Shown: one piece after another, positions 41,459-48,709 of the stretch
Numbering within the stretch: the first letter of the stretch is position 1
Layout: each line of letters opens with the position of its first letter
Assembly: GCF_012163135.1 (NCBI RefSeq)
Contig: NZ_JAAVUP010000010.1
Location: 1-64,000 of the forward strand
Reading direction: 5' to 3'
DNA from: Neoroseomonas oryzicola
Lineage (GTDB): Bacteria; Pseudomonadota; Alphaproteobacteria; Acetobacterales; Acetobacteraceae
DNA: 64,000 nt
Position numbers and translations under genes: made by a program
The notes under the pieces: model-generated
The model's database searches: none
What the model saw: the letters and a program-made list of their open reading frames with translations, nothing else
What the model was told of the DNA's origin: nothing

Positions 41459-42185
41459 GGACACCCTTCCGAACCTCGCCCGGAAGCCCGCCGGGGATCG
41501 TGCCGCCGTGCCGCTCATCGCGGCCCACGGCCTCGGCTTCCAGGTGAGGTCCCAGGCCGGCGAGATCAATATCCTGCGCGGCGTCGACCTGACCGTCGGC
41601 GCCGGCGAGGCGGTCGGCATCATCGGTCCCTCGGGCTCGGGCAAGACCTCGCTGCTCATGCTGCTCGCCGGGCTCGACCGGCCGACCACGGGCACGCTCA
41701 GCGTCGCGGGGCACGACCTCGCGCGCATGGGCGAGGATGCGCTGGCGCGCTTCCGGCGCGAACACGTCGGCATCGTCTTCCAGGCCTTCCACCTGGTCCC
41801 GACGATGACGGCGATCGAGAACGTCGCCGTGCCGCTCGAATTCTCCGGCCGCGCCGACGCCTTCGACCGCGCGGAGGAGGTGCTCAAGAGCGTCGGCCTC
41901 GGCCATCGCCTGACGCATTATCCCGGCCAGCTCTCGGGCGGTGAGCAGCAGCGCGTGGCCCTCGCCCGTGCCTTCGTCGCCGAGCCGCAGCTGCTGCTGG
42001 CGGACGAGCCGACCGGCAACCTCGACCGCGGCACCGGCGGGCATGTCATGGATCTGCTGTTCGGCCTGCGCGAGCGCTTCGGCACCACGCTGCTGCTGAT
42101 CACCCACGATCCGCTGCTCGCCGAGCGCTGCGAACGCCAGGTGCGGATCGAGGATGGGCGCATCGTCGCCGACGGCCCGCGCTGA
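41457..42185 (+). CDS. ybbA: ABC transporter ATP-binding protein YbbA-like
   Basis: LolD/MacB-type ATPase (242 aa). It has Walker A GPSGSGKT (residues 57-64), signature LSGGEQQRVALARAF and Walker B LLLADEPTGNLDRGTG. The 24 residues before the first beta strand are extra and variable. The ATG lies inside the tesA start region with GGAG 13 bases upstream, so initiation might instead be at a GTG around codon 18. It energises the large FtsX-type permease of the next gene; the pair is thought to act on the envelope or on lysophospholipid-type substrates with TesA. Confidence 0.9.
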   Translation: MDTLPNLARKPAGDRAAVPLIAAHGLGFQVRSQAGEINILRGVDLTVGAGEAVGIIGPSGSGKTSLLMLLAGLDRPTTGTLSVAGHDLARMGEDALARFRREHVGIVFQAFHLVPTMTAIENVAVPLEFSGRADAFDRAEEVLKSVGLGHRLTHYPGQLSGGEQQRVALARAFVAEPQLLLADEPTGNLDRGTGGHVMDLLFGLRERFGTTLLLITHDPLLAERCERQVRIEDGRIVADGPR

Positions 42186-42186
42186 G

Positions 42187-44685
42187 ATGACGACGCTTTC
42201 GCTCGCGCTGCGCTTCGCGCGGCGGGACCTGCGCGGCGGCGTGAAGGGGCTGCGCATCGTCCTCGCCTGCCTTGCCCTCGGCGTCGCGGCCATCACCGCG
42301 GTGGGCACGCTGCGCGCGGGCATCGCGGAAGGATTGCGCGCCGACGGCGCGCGCATCCTGGGCGGGGAGGTCGAGGTCGCCTCCCAGCAGGGCCCGCTGC
42401 CCGAAGCGGCGGTGGAGTGGCTGACCGCCCACAGCGCGCGGCTGTCCCTGCTCACCCAGATGCGCGCCATGGCGGTCGCGCCCGACGGCGAGCGCACCCT
42501 GGTCGAGATGAAGGCCGTGGACAGCGCCTATCCGCTGTTCGGCGAGCTGGTCCTCGACCCGCCCGGCCCGCTCACACCCGGCGAGGTCGCCGTCGAGCGC
42601 GTGGTGATGGACCGGCTCGGCGTTTCGCCGGGCGCGACGATCCGGCTGGGCGATGCGCGCTTCACGCTGCGCGGGGCGATCCGCACCGAACCCGACAAGG
42701 TCGCGAGCCCGGCCATCCTCGGCCCGCGCGCGATGATCCCGATGGCGAACCTCGAGGCCACGGCCCTGGTGCAGCCGGGCAGCCTGGTGACCTGGGAATA
42801 CCGCGTGGCGCTGCCCCCCGGCACCACCGCCCAGTCCTTCGTCGCCGCCTTCCGCGAGGCCTTCCCGCAGAATGGCTGGCGCATCCGGACCGCCGACGCG
42901 GCGGCGCCGGGCGTCAACCGCTTCGTCGACCGCGCCGCCTTCTTCCTCACCCTCGCGAGCCTCACCGCGCTGCTGGTGGGCGGGATCGGCGTCGCGACCG
43001 GCGTGCGCGCCTGGCTCGACCAGCGGGCGCGGACAATCGCGACGCTGCGCTGCCTCGGCGCCTCGCCGGGCGTCATCTTCACGACCTACCTGGTGCAGGT
43101 GCTGGCCCTCGCGGCCGCGGGCATCGTCATCGGCCTCGCCGCGGGCTTCGGCCTGACGGCGATCGGCGCGGCGGCGCTGGCCGATGCGCTGCCGGTGCCG
43201 CCGCGGATCGGGCTCTATCCGGAACCGCTGCTGCTCGCGGCGCTGTACGGGTTGCTGACGGCGCTCGCCTTCGCGCTCTGGCCGCTCGGCCGGGCGATGG
43301 AAATCCCCGGCGCAGCGCTGTTCCGCGATGCGATCCAGCCCTCCGGCGCGCGGCCGCGCGCGGCGCTGATCGCGGCGACGGCGGCGGCGGCGGCGGCCCT
43401 CGCGGCGCTGATCGTCGGCACGGCGGAAAACCGCTTCTTCGCGATCTTCTTCGTCGCCGGCGCCATCGCGACGCTGATCGTCTTCCGCATCGGGGCGCAG
43501 GCGCTGATCGCGCTGGCCGGGCGCTTCCGCGGCGTGCGGCAGCCGGCGCTGCGGCTCGGCCTCGCCAACCTCAACCGCCCGGGCGCGCCGACCTCGCTGA
43601 TCCTGGTCTCGCTCGGCATCGGGCTGACGACGCTCGCCGCCGTGGCGCTGATCGAGGGCAATCTGCGCCGCCAGATCGCGGAGCAACTGCCCGAGGCGGC
43701 GCCGAACTTCTACTTCATCGACATCCAGTCGACCCAGGCGGCGGAGTTCGACCGCCTCGCCGCCGCCCAGCCCAGCGTCACCGAGGTCCGCCGCGTCCCC
43801 TCGCTGCGCGCCCGCGTTGTCGCGGTGAACGGCGTGCCCGCGGAACAGGTCACGCCGACGCCCGAGACCGCCTGGGCCCTGCGCGGCGACCGGGGCCTGA
43901 CCTATGCCGCCACCCCGCCGGAGGGCACGCGCATTGTCGCCGGCCAGTGGTGGCCCGCCGACTACAGCGGGGAGACGCTGATCTCCTTCGACGCGGCGCT
44001 CGCCCGCGGCTGGGGCATCGGCATCGGGGACACGGTGACGCTCAACGTCCTCGGCCGCGACATCGTCATGCGAATCTCGAACCTGCGCGACATCGAATGG
44101 CGCGGGCTCGGCATCAACTTCGTCTTCGTCGCCTCGCCGGGGCTGCTCGAGGCCGCGCCGCATACGCACATCGCCACCGTGCGCGCCGATCCGGCGCGCG
44201 AGGGCGCGGTGCTGCGCACGATCAGCGAGGCCTTCCCGAACGTCTCGGGCATCCGCGTGCGCGATGCGCTGGAAGCGGTGGCCGGGCTGCTGGAACGCAT
44301 CGGGACGGCGCTGTCGGCGACGGCGGGCCTCACGCTCGCCGCCGGCGCGCTGGTGCTCGCGGGCGCGGTGGCAGCCGGGCAGCGGCGCCGGGTGCGCGAT
44401 GCCGTGGTGCTCAAGACCGTGGGCGCGACGCGGGCGCAGATCCGCCGCGCCTTCCTGGTCGAGTTCGGCCTGCTCGGCGCCACGGCGGGGGTGATCGCGG
44501 CAGCGATCGGCACCCTCGCCTCCTGGGGCGTCGTGACCTACGTCATGCGGGCGGACTGGGCCTTCCTGCCGGGCACGCTCGCCTTGGTGGTGCTGGCCTG
44601 CACGGCGCTCACGCTGGCCTTCGGCTATGCCGGCACGGCGCTGGCGCTGCGGGCCCGCCCGGCCCCCTTCCTGCGCAACGAATAG
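42187..44685 (+). CDS. ybbP: FtsX-type ABC permease YbbP-like
   Basis: Large inner-membrane permease (832 aa) with two FtsX domains. It has an N-terminal helix (LRIVLACLALGVAAITAVGTL), a periplasmic domain, three helices around residues 265-375, a second set of helices around 395-500, another periplasmic domain and three final helices (around 715-825). Motifs RTIATLRCLGASPGVIF and AVVLKTVGATRAQIRRAFLVEF mark the cytoplasmic coupling loops. The start is one base after the ybbA stop. Members are mechanotransmission-type transporters of hydrophobic substrates. Confidence 0.9.
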   Translation: MTTLSLALRFARRDLRGGVKGLRIVLACLALGVAAITAVGTLRAGIAEGLRADGARILGGEVEVASQQGPLPEAAVEWLTAHSARLSLLTQMRAMAVAPDGERTLVEMKAVDSAYPLFGELVLDPPGPLTPGEVAVERVVMDRLGVSPGATIRLGDARFTLRGAIRTEPDKVASPAILGPRAMIPMANLEATALVQPGSLVTWEYRVALPPGTTAQSFVAAFREAFPQNGWRIRTADAAAPGVNRFVDRAAFFLTLASLTALLVGGIGVATGVRAWLDQRARTIATLRCLGASPGVIFTTYLVQVLALAAAGIVIGLAAGFGLTAIGAAALADALPVPPRIGLYPEPLLLAALYGLLTALAFALWPLGRAMEIPGAALFRDAIQPSGARPRAALIAATAAAAAALAALIVGTAENRFFAIFFVAGAIATLIVFRIGAQALIALAGRFRGVRQPALRLGLANLNRPGAPTSLILVSLGIGLTTLAAVALIEGNLRRQIAEQLPEAAPNFYFIDIQSTQAAEFDRLAAAQPSVTEVRRVPSLRARVVAVNGVPAEQVTPTPETAWALRGDRGLTYAATPPEGTRIVAGQWWPADYSGETLISFDAALARGWGIGIGDTVTLNVLGRDIVMRISNLRDIEWRGLGINFVFVASPGLLEAAPHTHIATVRADPAREGAVLRTISEAFPNVSGIRVRDALEAVAGLLERIGTALSATAGLTLAAGALVLAGAVAAGQRRRVRDAVVLKTVGATRAQIRRAFLVEFGLLGATAGVIAAAIGTLASWGVVTYVMRADWAFLPGTLALVVLACTALTLAFGYAGTALALRARPAPFLRNE

Positions 44686-44777
44686 GCGAAATCAGGCCCT
44701 TACGGCGCGCCCGCCGCATCCTGTAAGGTCCGCGCCGTCCTGGCTAAGAGGCCGAGGACTTCCATCGAGGATCTGCC

Positions 44778-45383
44778 ATGTCGCACACCCCCCGTTCGCG
44801 CCGCTCGCTGGCCGCGATCGTCGCCCTTCCGCTGCTGGGCCTCGTCGCCTGCGCCGAGACGCCGCCCCCGCAGCCGGTGACGCCGCCGGCGCCGACCGTC
44901 GTCTCCACCGCGAAGGAGGCCGTCGGCGTGGTTCGCGCCGTGAACGCCCGCACGCGGCAGGTGACCATCCTGACCCCGGAAAACCGCACGATCACCCTCG
45001 TGGCCGGTCCCGAGGTCCAGAACTTCGCCCAGATCCGCCGCGGCAACCGCGTGCGCATCCGGTTCGAGGAAGCCGTGGCCGTCCAGCTGACCCCGCGCGG
45101 CACCGAGCTGCCGGCCGAGGCCGACGTGGCCGCCGCCCGCGCGCCGCAGGGCCAGCGCCCCGCCGGCGCCGTGGTGACGACCGTCCGCGACACCGTCACG
45201 GTGAACGCGGTCGACACCACCGCCAACACGGTGACCTTCACCTCCTCGCGCGGCGTGCGCCGGACCGTCGCCGTCCGCTCCCCGCAGATGCAGGAGTTCA
45301 TCCGGACGGTGCGTCCCGGCCAGCGCGTGAACGTCGCGATCGTCGAGGCGACCGCCCTCTCGGTCGAGCCGGCCGAGCGCTGA
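44778..45383 (+). CDS. Lipoprotein with two tandem copies of a beta-rich domain
   Basis: Predicted outer-membrane lipoprotein (201 aa). The lipobox is LLGLVAC with lipidated C25. Residues about 47-105 (VGVVRAVNARTRQVTIL... to VAVQL) and about 135-196 (DTVTVNAVDTTANTVTF... to ALSV) look like two copies of one unit. Each has a short beta hairpin, a sequence like R-T-[IV]-x-V-x-x-P-[EQ]-[VM]-Q-x-F, and a closing R-x-G-x-R-V-x-[IV] strand. This resembles DUF5666-like OB folds, but I do not recognise a named family. A strong terminator follows. Confidence 0.75.
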   Translation: MSHTPRSRRSLAAIVALPLLGLVACAETPPPQPVTPPAPTVVSTAKEAVGVVRAVNARTRQVTILTPENRTITLVAGPEVQNFAQIRRGNRVRIRFEEAVAVQLTPRGTELPAEADVAAARAPQGQRPAGAVVTTVRDTVTVNAVDTTANTVTFTSSRGVRRTVAVRSPQMQEFIRTVRPGQRVNVAIVEATALSVEPAER

Positions 45384-45390
45384 GGCGTCC

Positions 45391-45427
45391 GGCGCGCCGG
45401 TCCCGCCCGGGGCCGGCGCGCCGCCTT
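45391..45427 (+). terminator. Terminator of the duplicated-domain lipoprotein gene
   Basis: A perfect 10-bp stem (45391-45400/45413-45422) with a 12-base loop starts 8 bases after the stop. It is followed by GCCTTTC, a short T run. Confidence 0.6.
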
Positions 45428-45457
45428 TCACCGATTCGCGGGCGATGCGTTCCCCCG

Positions 45458-45485
45458 TTGATCGGCATGAAAAAATCTCCATATT
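45458..45485 (+). promoter_or_regulatory. Putative promoter of the Bax-inhibitor-1 gene
   Basis: TTGATC (45458-45463) and CATATT (45480-45485) are separated by 16 bases in a locally AT-rich patch (AAAAAATCTCCATATTTGG), which is rare in this window. The -10 lies 45 bases before the ATG, and GGAGGAG at 45513-45519 is the RBS. A small GGGGA-ATCA-TCCCC hairpin lies between them. Confidence 0.5.
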
Positions 45486-45530
45486 TGGTGCCTGCGGGGA
45501 ATCATCCCCTTCGGAGGAGCTTTCCACACC

Positions 45531-46322
45531 ATGGCCTTTGGTCCCGACACTCGATTTACGACGGGTGCGCCTGGCTGGGGTCGCGCGGCGACCGCCGACG
45601 CGGCCGCCGTCGATGCCGGGCTGCGGTCCTACATGCTCCGGGTCTACAACTGGATGGCCTCGGGGCTGCTGCTGACGGGCATCGTCGCCTACGTCATCGC
45701 CAATTCGCCCGAGCTGATGAGCCTGTTCTGGTCGGTCGGCCGCGCGCCGAACGGCATGCGCGTCGTCTCGCCGACGATCCTCGGCTGGGCCGCCATGCTC
45801 TCGCCGCTCGCCTTCGTGCTGGTCTTCTCGTTCGGCATCAACCGGATGAGCAAGGGCACGGCGCAGTTGCTGTTCTGGCTGTTCGCGGCCGCGATGGGCG
45901 CGAGCATGTCGAACATCTTCCTGCGCTACACGGGCCAGTCCATTGCGACGACCTTCTTCGTGACCTCCGCGATGTTCGCGGGCATCAGCCTCTACGGCTA
46001 CACGACGAAGGCCGACCTGACGCGCATGGGCTCGTTCATGATGATGGGCCTGATCGGCATCGTCATCGCCTCGCTGGTCAACATTTTCCTGGCCTCGAGC
46101 GCGCTGGCCTTCGCCATCAGCATCATCGGCGTGGTGGTCTTCGTCGGCCTGACCGCCTGGGACACCCAGCGGATCAAGAACGACTACCTGTCCTACGCCT
46201 ATGCCGAGGGCACGGACGAGGCGGGCAAGCGGAGCGTGATGGACGCGCTCGCGCTCTACCTGAACTTCGTGAACCTCTTCCAGCTGCTGCTGTCCTTCAT
46301 GGGCCAGCGCCAGTCGGACTGA
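45531..46322 (+). CDS. Bax inhibitor-1/YccA family membrane protein
   Basis: Integral membrane protein (263 aa) with seven predicted helices, starting YNWMASGLLLTGIVAYVIA near residue 38. The conserved core includes LFWLFAAAMGASMSNIFLRYTG, TKADLTRMGSFMMMGLIGIVIASLVN and the C-terminal LTAWDTQRIKNDYLSYA, with acidic residues that form the calcium/proton switch in homologues. E. coli YccA modulates FtsH. It has its own promoter and a strong terminator. Confidence 0.93.
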   Translation: MAFGPDTRFTTGAPGWGRAATADAAAVDAGLRSYMLRVYNWMASGLLLTGIVAYVIANSPELMSLFWSVGRAPNGMRVVSPTILGWAAMLSPLAFVLVFSFGINRMSKGTAQLLFWLFAAAMGASMSNIFLRYTGQSIATTFFVTSAMFAGISLYGYTTKADLTRMGSFMMMGLIGIVIASLVNIFLASSALAFAISIIGVVVFVGLTAWDTQRIKNDYLSYAYAEGTDEAGKRSVMDALALYLNFVNLFQLLLSFMGQRQSD

Positions 46323-46350
46323 CGGACCGGGCTTCGGCCTGAATGAAAAG

Positions 46351-46384
46351 GGCCCCGGGGAGCGATCCCCGGGGCCTTCTTCTT
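46351..46384 (+). terminator. Rho-independent terminator after the Bax-inhibitor-1 gene
   Basis: An 11-bp perfect stem (46351-46361/46366-46376) is capped by a GCGA tetraloop and followed by TTCTTCTT. It is preceded by GAAAAG, so it may also work on the opposite strand. Confidence 0.85.
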
Positions 46385-46401
46385 GTGCGCGGCGTGGACA
46401 T

Positions 46402-46437
46402 GAAAACGCCCGCGCGACCCTTCGGGCTGCGCGGGCG
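46402..46437 (-). terminator. Rho-independent terminator of carD
   Basis: Stem 46407-46415/46429-46437 (9 bp, perfect) is followed on the minus strand by GTTTTC. It lies 29 bases after the carD stop and faces the terminator of the convergent gene. Confidence 0.8.
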
Positions 46438-46466
46438 CCTGGTGGGTCGGGACGTCGCGCGGCGGA

Positions 46467-47642
46467 TCAATCCGCCGGCTCGTCCTCCAGCTTCTCGGCC
46501 TTGTCGGCCTTGTCGCCCTTCTCCCCCTTCTCGGCCTTGCCGAGGTAGGTGAGCAGCTTCTCGATCGCCTTCGGCTTGTCGGTCTTGTCGATCGCCGCGA
46601 CCTCGGCCGCGAGGCGGTCGAGCGCCTGCTCGTAGATCTGGCGCTCGGAGAAGGACTGGTCGGGCTGGCCGGCGTTGCGGTGCAGGTCGCGCACCACCTC
46701 GGCGATCTGGATCGGGTCGCCGGAGTTGATCTTCGCCTCGTATTCCTGGGCGCGGCGGGACCACATGGTGCGCTTGATGCGCGCACGGCCCTTCAGCGTG
46801 TCCAGCGCCGTCTGCATGTTGGCCCCGGCGGCCAGCTTGCGCAGGCCCGAGGAGGCGGCCTTGTTCACCGGGACGCGCAGCGTCATCCGGTTTTCCTCGA
46901 AGGTCACGACGATGACCTGCAGCGCGTAGCCCGCGGCCTCGATCGTCTCGATCCCCTGGACCTGGCCGACGCCATGGGTCGGGTAGACGACGTGGTCGCC
47001 GGCCTTGAAGTCCTCCTTCGGGCGGGGGGCGGCGCGGCTGGCCGCCGCCGCGGTCAGCGGCGACGCCGCCGGCCGGTGCGTCGGGGGTGGCGGGGAGACG
47101 GGAGCGCCGCGCGGGGCGGGCGGTGGTGCGACAGGCTTGGGCATGGGTGGGCGCACCGCCGCGGCGAGAGGAGCCGGGGCGGGGGCGGGCACCGGAGCCG
47201 GCGCCGGGGCGGCGGGCTTCGACGGTGCTGCGGGCTTGGCGGCGACGACTGCCTCGGGGGCAGGCGCGGAAACGGGGGCGGGCTTCGCCACAACGGGCTT
47301 GGCCGGTGCGGCGGGCTTCGGCGCGGCGGCGGCCTTGGGAGCCGGCTTCGCCGCCGCCTTGGGGGCGGCGGGCGCGGGCTTGGCGGCGGGCTTCGCGGCC
47401 ACCTTCGGCGCCGCCTTGGCCGCCGGCTTCGCGGCGGGCTTGGCGGGAGCGGCGGCCTTCTTGGTCGGCACCTTGGCGGCCTTCGCGGCGGCCTTCGGCT
47501 TGGGCTTCGGCGCGGTCTTGGTCGGGGCCTTCACCGCCTTGGCGGCGGCCTTCGGCTTGGCCGGGGCCTTCGGCTTGGCGGCCGTCTTCGGCTTGGCGGC
47601 GCTCTTCTTCGTCTGCGCCTTGCTGCGGGCCGTTGCCTTCAT
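46467..47642 (-). CDS. carD: CarD-family RNA polymerase regulator with histone-H1-like N-terminal region
   Basis: Transcription factor of 391 aa. The CarD core, which binds the RNA polymerase beta subunit and stabilises open promoter complexes, starts near residue 212 (FKAGDHVVYPTHGVGQVQGIE). It continues with the helical DNA-binding part (WSRRAQEYEAKINSGDP, about 294-310). Ordinary alphaproteobacterial CarD proteins are about 160-200 aa. Here the first 205 residues are a low-complexity Lys/Ala/Pro stretch resembling histone H1 tails, and the C-terminus is charged (KGEKGDKADKAEK). I start at the ATG 47640-47642 because the frame upstream contains the terminator and dyad. Confidence 0.88.
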   Translation of the reverse strand: MKATARSKAQTKKSAAKPKTAAKPKAPAKPKAAAKAVKAPTKTAPKPKPKAAAKAAKVPTKKAAAPAKPAAKPAAKAAPKVAAKPAAKPAPAAPKAAAKPAPKAAAAPKPAAPAKPVVAKPAPVSAPAPEAVVAAKPAAPSKPAAPAPAPVPAPAPAPLAAAVRPPMPKPVAPPPAPRGAPVSPPPPTHRPAASPLTAAAASRAAPRPKEDFKAGDHVVYPTHGVGQVQGIETIEAAGYALQVIVVTFEENRMTLRVPVNKAASSGLRKLAAGANMQTALDTLKGRARIKRTMWSRRAQEYEAKINSGDPIQIAEVVRDLHRNAGQPDQSFSERQIYEQALDRLAAEVAAIDKTDKPKAIEKLLTYLGKAEKGEKGDKADKAEKLEDEPAD

Positions 47643-47720
47643 GCCTGGTGCGCTCCTGTCCTCGCGACGGGGAAGCGCCCGCGGCGAGCATGGGCCCGAA
47701 GCGGACCCGTATGACGGATC

Positions 47721-47757
47721 GATGGCCTGCGGGACATGCGAATGTCCACAGGCCATC
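47721..47757 (-). promoter_or_regulatory. 37-base interrupted dyad in the carD upstream region
   Basis: GATGGCCTG and CAGGCCATC (9 bp, perfect) enclose GGACAT-GCGA-ATGTCC (6 bp, perfect), giving a nested hairpin or a pair of operator half sites. It ends 79 bases before the carD ATG, after the fdxA terminator. It could be an operator or a leader hairpin. TACGAT at its upstream edge (minus strand) could be part of a -10. Confidence 0.5.
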
Positions 47758-47776
47758 GTATTGAAACACCTAGCAG

Positions 47777-47805
47777 AAAAATCGCCCCCCGTCATCCCCG
47801 GGGGG
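47777..47805 (-). terminator. Rho-independent terminator of fdxA
   Basis: A 7-bp stem (47785-47791/47799-47805) is followed on the minus strand by CGATTTTT. It begins 12 bases after the fdxA stop and separates it from carD. Confidence 0.75.
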
Positions 47806-47816
47806 AAGGGCCGGGT

Positions 47817-48143
47817 TCAGCCGGGGTTCGGGCTGAACAGGTCCTTCTTGCCCGGCTTGTCCTTCCACTCATCCGCATCGGCCGGCGCCTCGCCCTTGCG
47901 GGTGATGTTCGGCCACTGGGTCGCGTAGGTCCGGTTCAGCTCGAGCCAGGCGGTCGCCTTGTCGTCGCTGTCGGGGAAGATCGCCTCGGCGGGGCATTCG
48001 GGCTCGCACACGCCGCAGTCGATGCATTCGTCCGGGTGGATGACCAGCATGTTCTCGCCCACGTAGAAGCAGTCCACCGGACAGACTTCCACGCAGTCCA
48101 TGTACTTGCACTTGATGCAGTTCTCGGTGACGACGTAGGTCAC
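47817..48143 (-). CDS. fdxA: Seven-iron ferredoxin FdxA
   Basis: Ferredoxin of 108 aa with one [3Fe-4S] and one [4Fe-4S] cluster. Cysteines C9, C17 and C50 fit the 3Fe site, and C21, C40, C43 and C46 the 4Fe site. C12 and C25 match the extra cysteines of Azotobacter FdI one position later. The C-terminal extension ([20 protein letters not shown]) is typical of the alphaproteobacterial FdxA. A GTG start at 48141-48143 gives exactly the family N-terminus. Gene order helicase-S4-fdxA-carD is common in Alphaproteobacteria. Confidence 0.94.
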   Translation of the reverse strand: MTYVVTENCIKCKYMDCVEVCPVDCFYVGENMLVIHPDECIDCGVCEPECPAEAIFPDSDDKATAWLELNRTYATQWPNITRKGEAPADADEWKDKPGKKDLFSPNPG

Positions 48144-48229
48144 GGGCAGAGCGCCCCCGGGCTCGATGTTGCAGCGCCCGCAACATGGCCAAGCACCGGG
48201 GCCGCCGCAAGTCGCCCCGCGCACATGGC

Positions 48230-48526
48230 TCAGTCCCGCGCCATGTCCCCGGACAGGTCCTCGAACAGCAGCCGCGCCTCGGCCGGTGGGCCGCGCCGCT
48301 CGGCCAGGGCCAGGACGCGCCAGACGGCGATGCGGCCGCGCTCCCCATGGCCCTGGGCGATCGTCAGCACATCGCCGATCCGGACCCTGGCGTGGGGCTT
48401 GTCGGTCGGCTGGCGGTTGATGCGGACGGCACCGGATTCGACCAGGGCGGCGCAGTCGCTGCGGGTCTTGCGCAAGCGCGCGCACCACAGCCAGGCGTCG
48501 AGGCGCTGGAAGTCCTCAGGAGGCAT
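48230..48526 (-). CDS. S4-domain RNA-binding protein (Hsp15-like)
   Basis: Small S4-domain protein (98 aa). The domain covers [48 protein letters not shown], like E. coli Hsp15, which recycles stalled 50S subunits carrying nascent chains. It lacks most of the basic C-terminal tail of Hsp15. It lies between the helicase and fdxA, and its RNA-binding character fits with the RNA helicase upstream. Confidence 0.85.
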   Translation of the reverse strand: MPPEDFQRLDAWLWCARLRKTRSDCAALVESGAVRINRQPTDKPHARVRIGDVLTIAQGHGERGRIAVWRVLALAERRGPPAEARLLFEDLSGDMARD

Positions 48527-48540
48527 GACAGGAGAATGAA

Positions 48541-48589
48541 GGGGCGCTGCCGCTCCAAGCTACCCCGCCAGGGGCCTGCGGGCCCCTGG
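48541..48589 (+). repeat. Two-hairpin repeat, inverted copy upstream of the S4 gene
   Basis: The sequence GGGGCGCTGCCGCTCC, then TACCCCGCCA, then a perfect 9-bp hairpin (48568-48576/48581-48589) matches the same module as the other copies. It is oriented opposite to the copy at 48641-48694, about 50 bases away. The first hairpin is decayed; the second has a different stem sequence but keeps the CCCCGCCA border. Confidence 0.55.
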
Positions 48590-48640
48590 ACCGCGATTCC
48601 CGGGCACCGGGCGCCGCTGGCCGGCGCCATGTGATGGTTT

Positions 48641-48694
48641 CCAAAGGCCTTTCGGCCTTTGGCGGGGAGGTCCGGAGGGGCGGCGCCCCTCCGG
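48641..48694 (-). repeat. Two-hairpin 3'-end repeat, copy 2 (downstream of the helicase gene)
   Basis: A perfect 10-bp stem (48672-48681/48685-48694) and a perfect 9-bp stem with TTTC loop (48641-48649/48654-48662) are present. The 9-bp hairpin and flanks are identical to positions 114-147. It starts 16 bases after the helicase stop, in the same orientation relative to the gene as the copy after urtE. Confidence 0.8.
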
Positions 48695-48709
48695 CGCCCC
48701 GCGCCCCCA

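Noticed and set aside
46492-47640. Possible tandem DNA repeat or microsatellite in the carD 5' half
   Set aside because: The repetitiveness follows Lys-Ala-Pro codons and is irregular at DNA level, so it is coding low complexity rather than a repeat array; no CRISPR-like spacing exists here or elsewhere in the window.
47643-47795. N-terminal extension of CarD to 442 residues
   Set aside because: The region contains the fdxA terminator and a dyad, and the added residues look non-coding.
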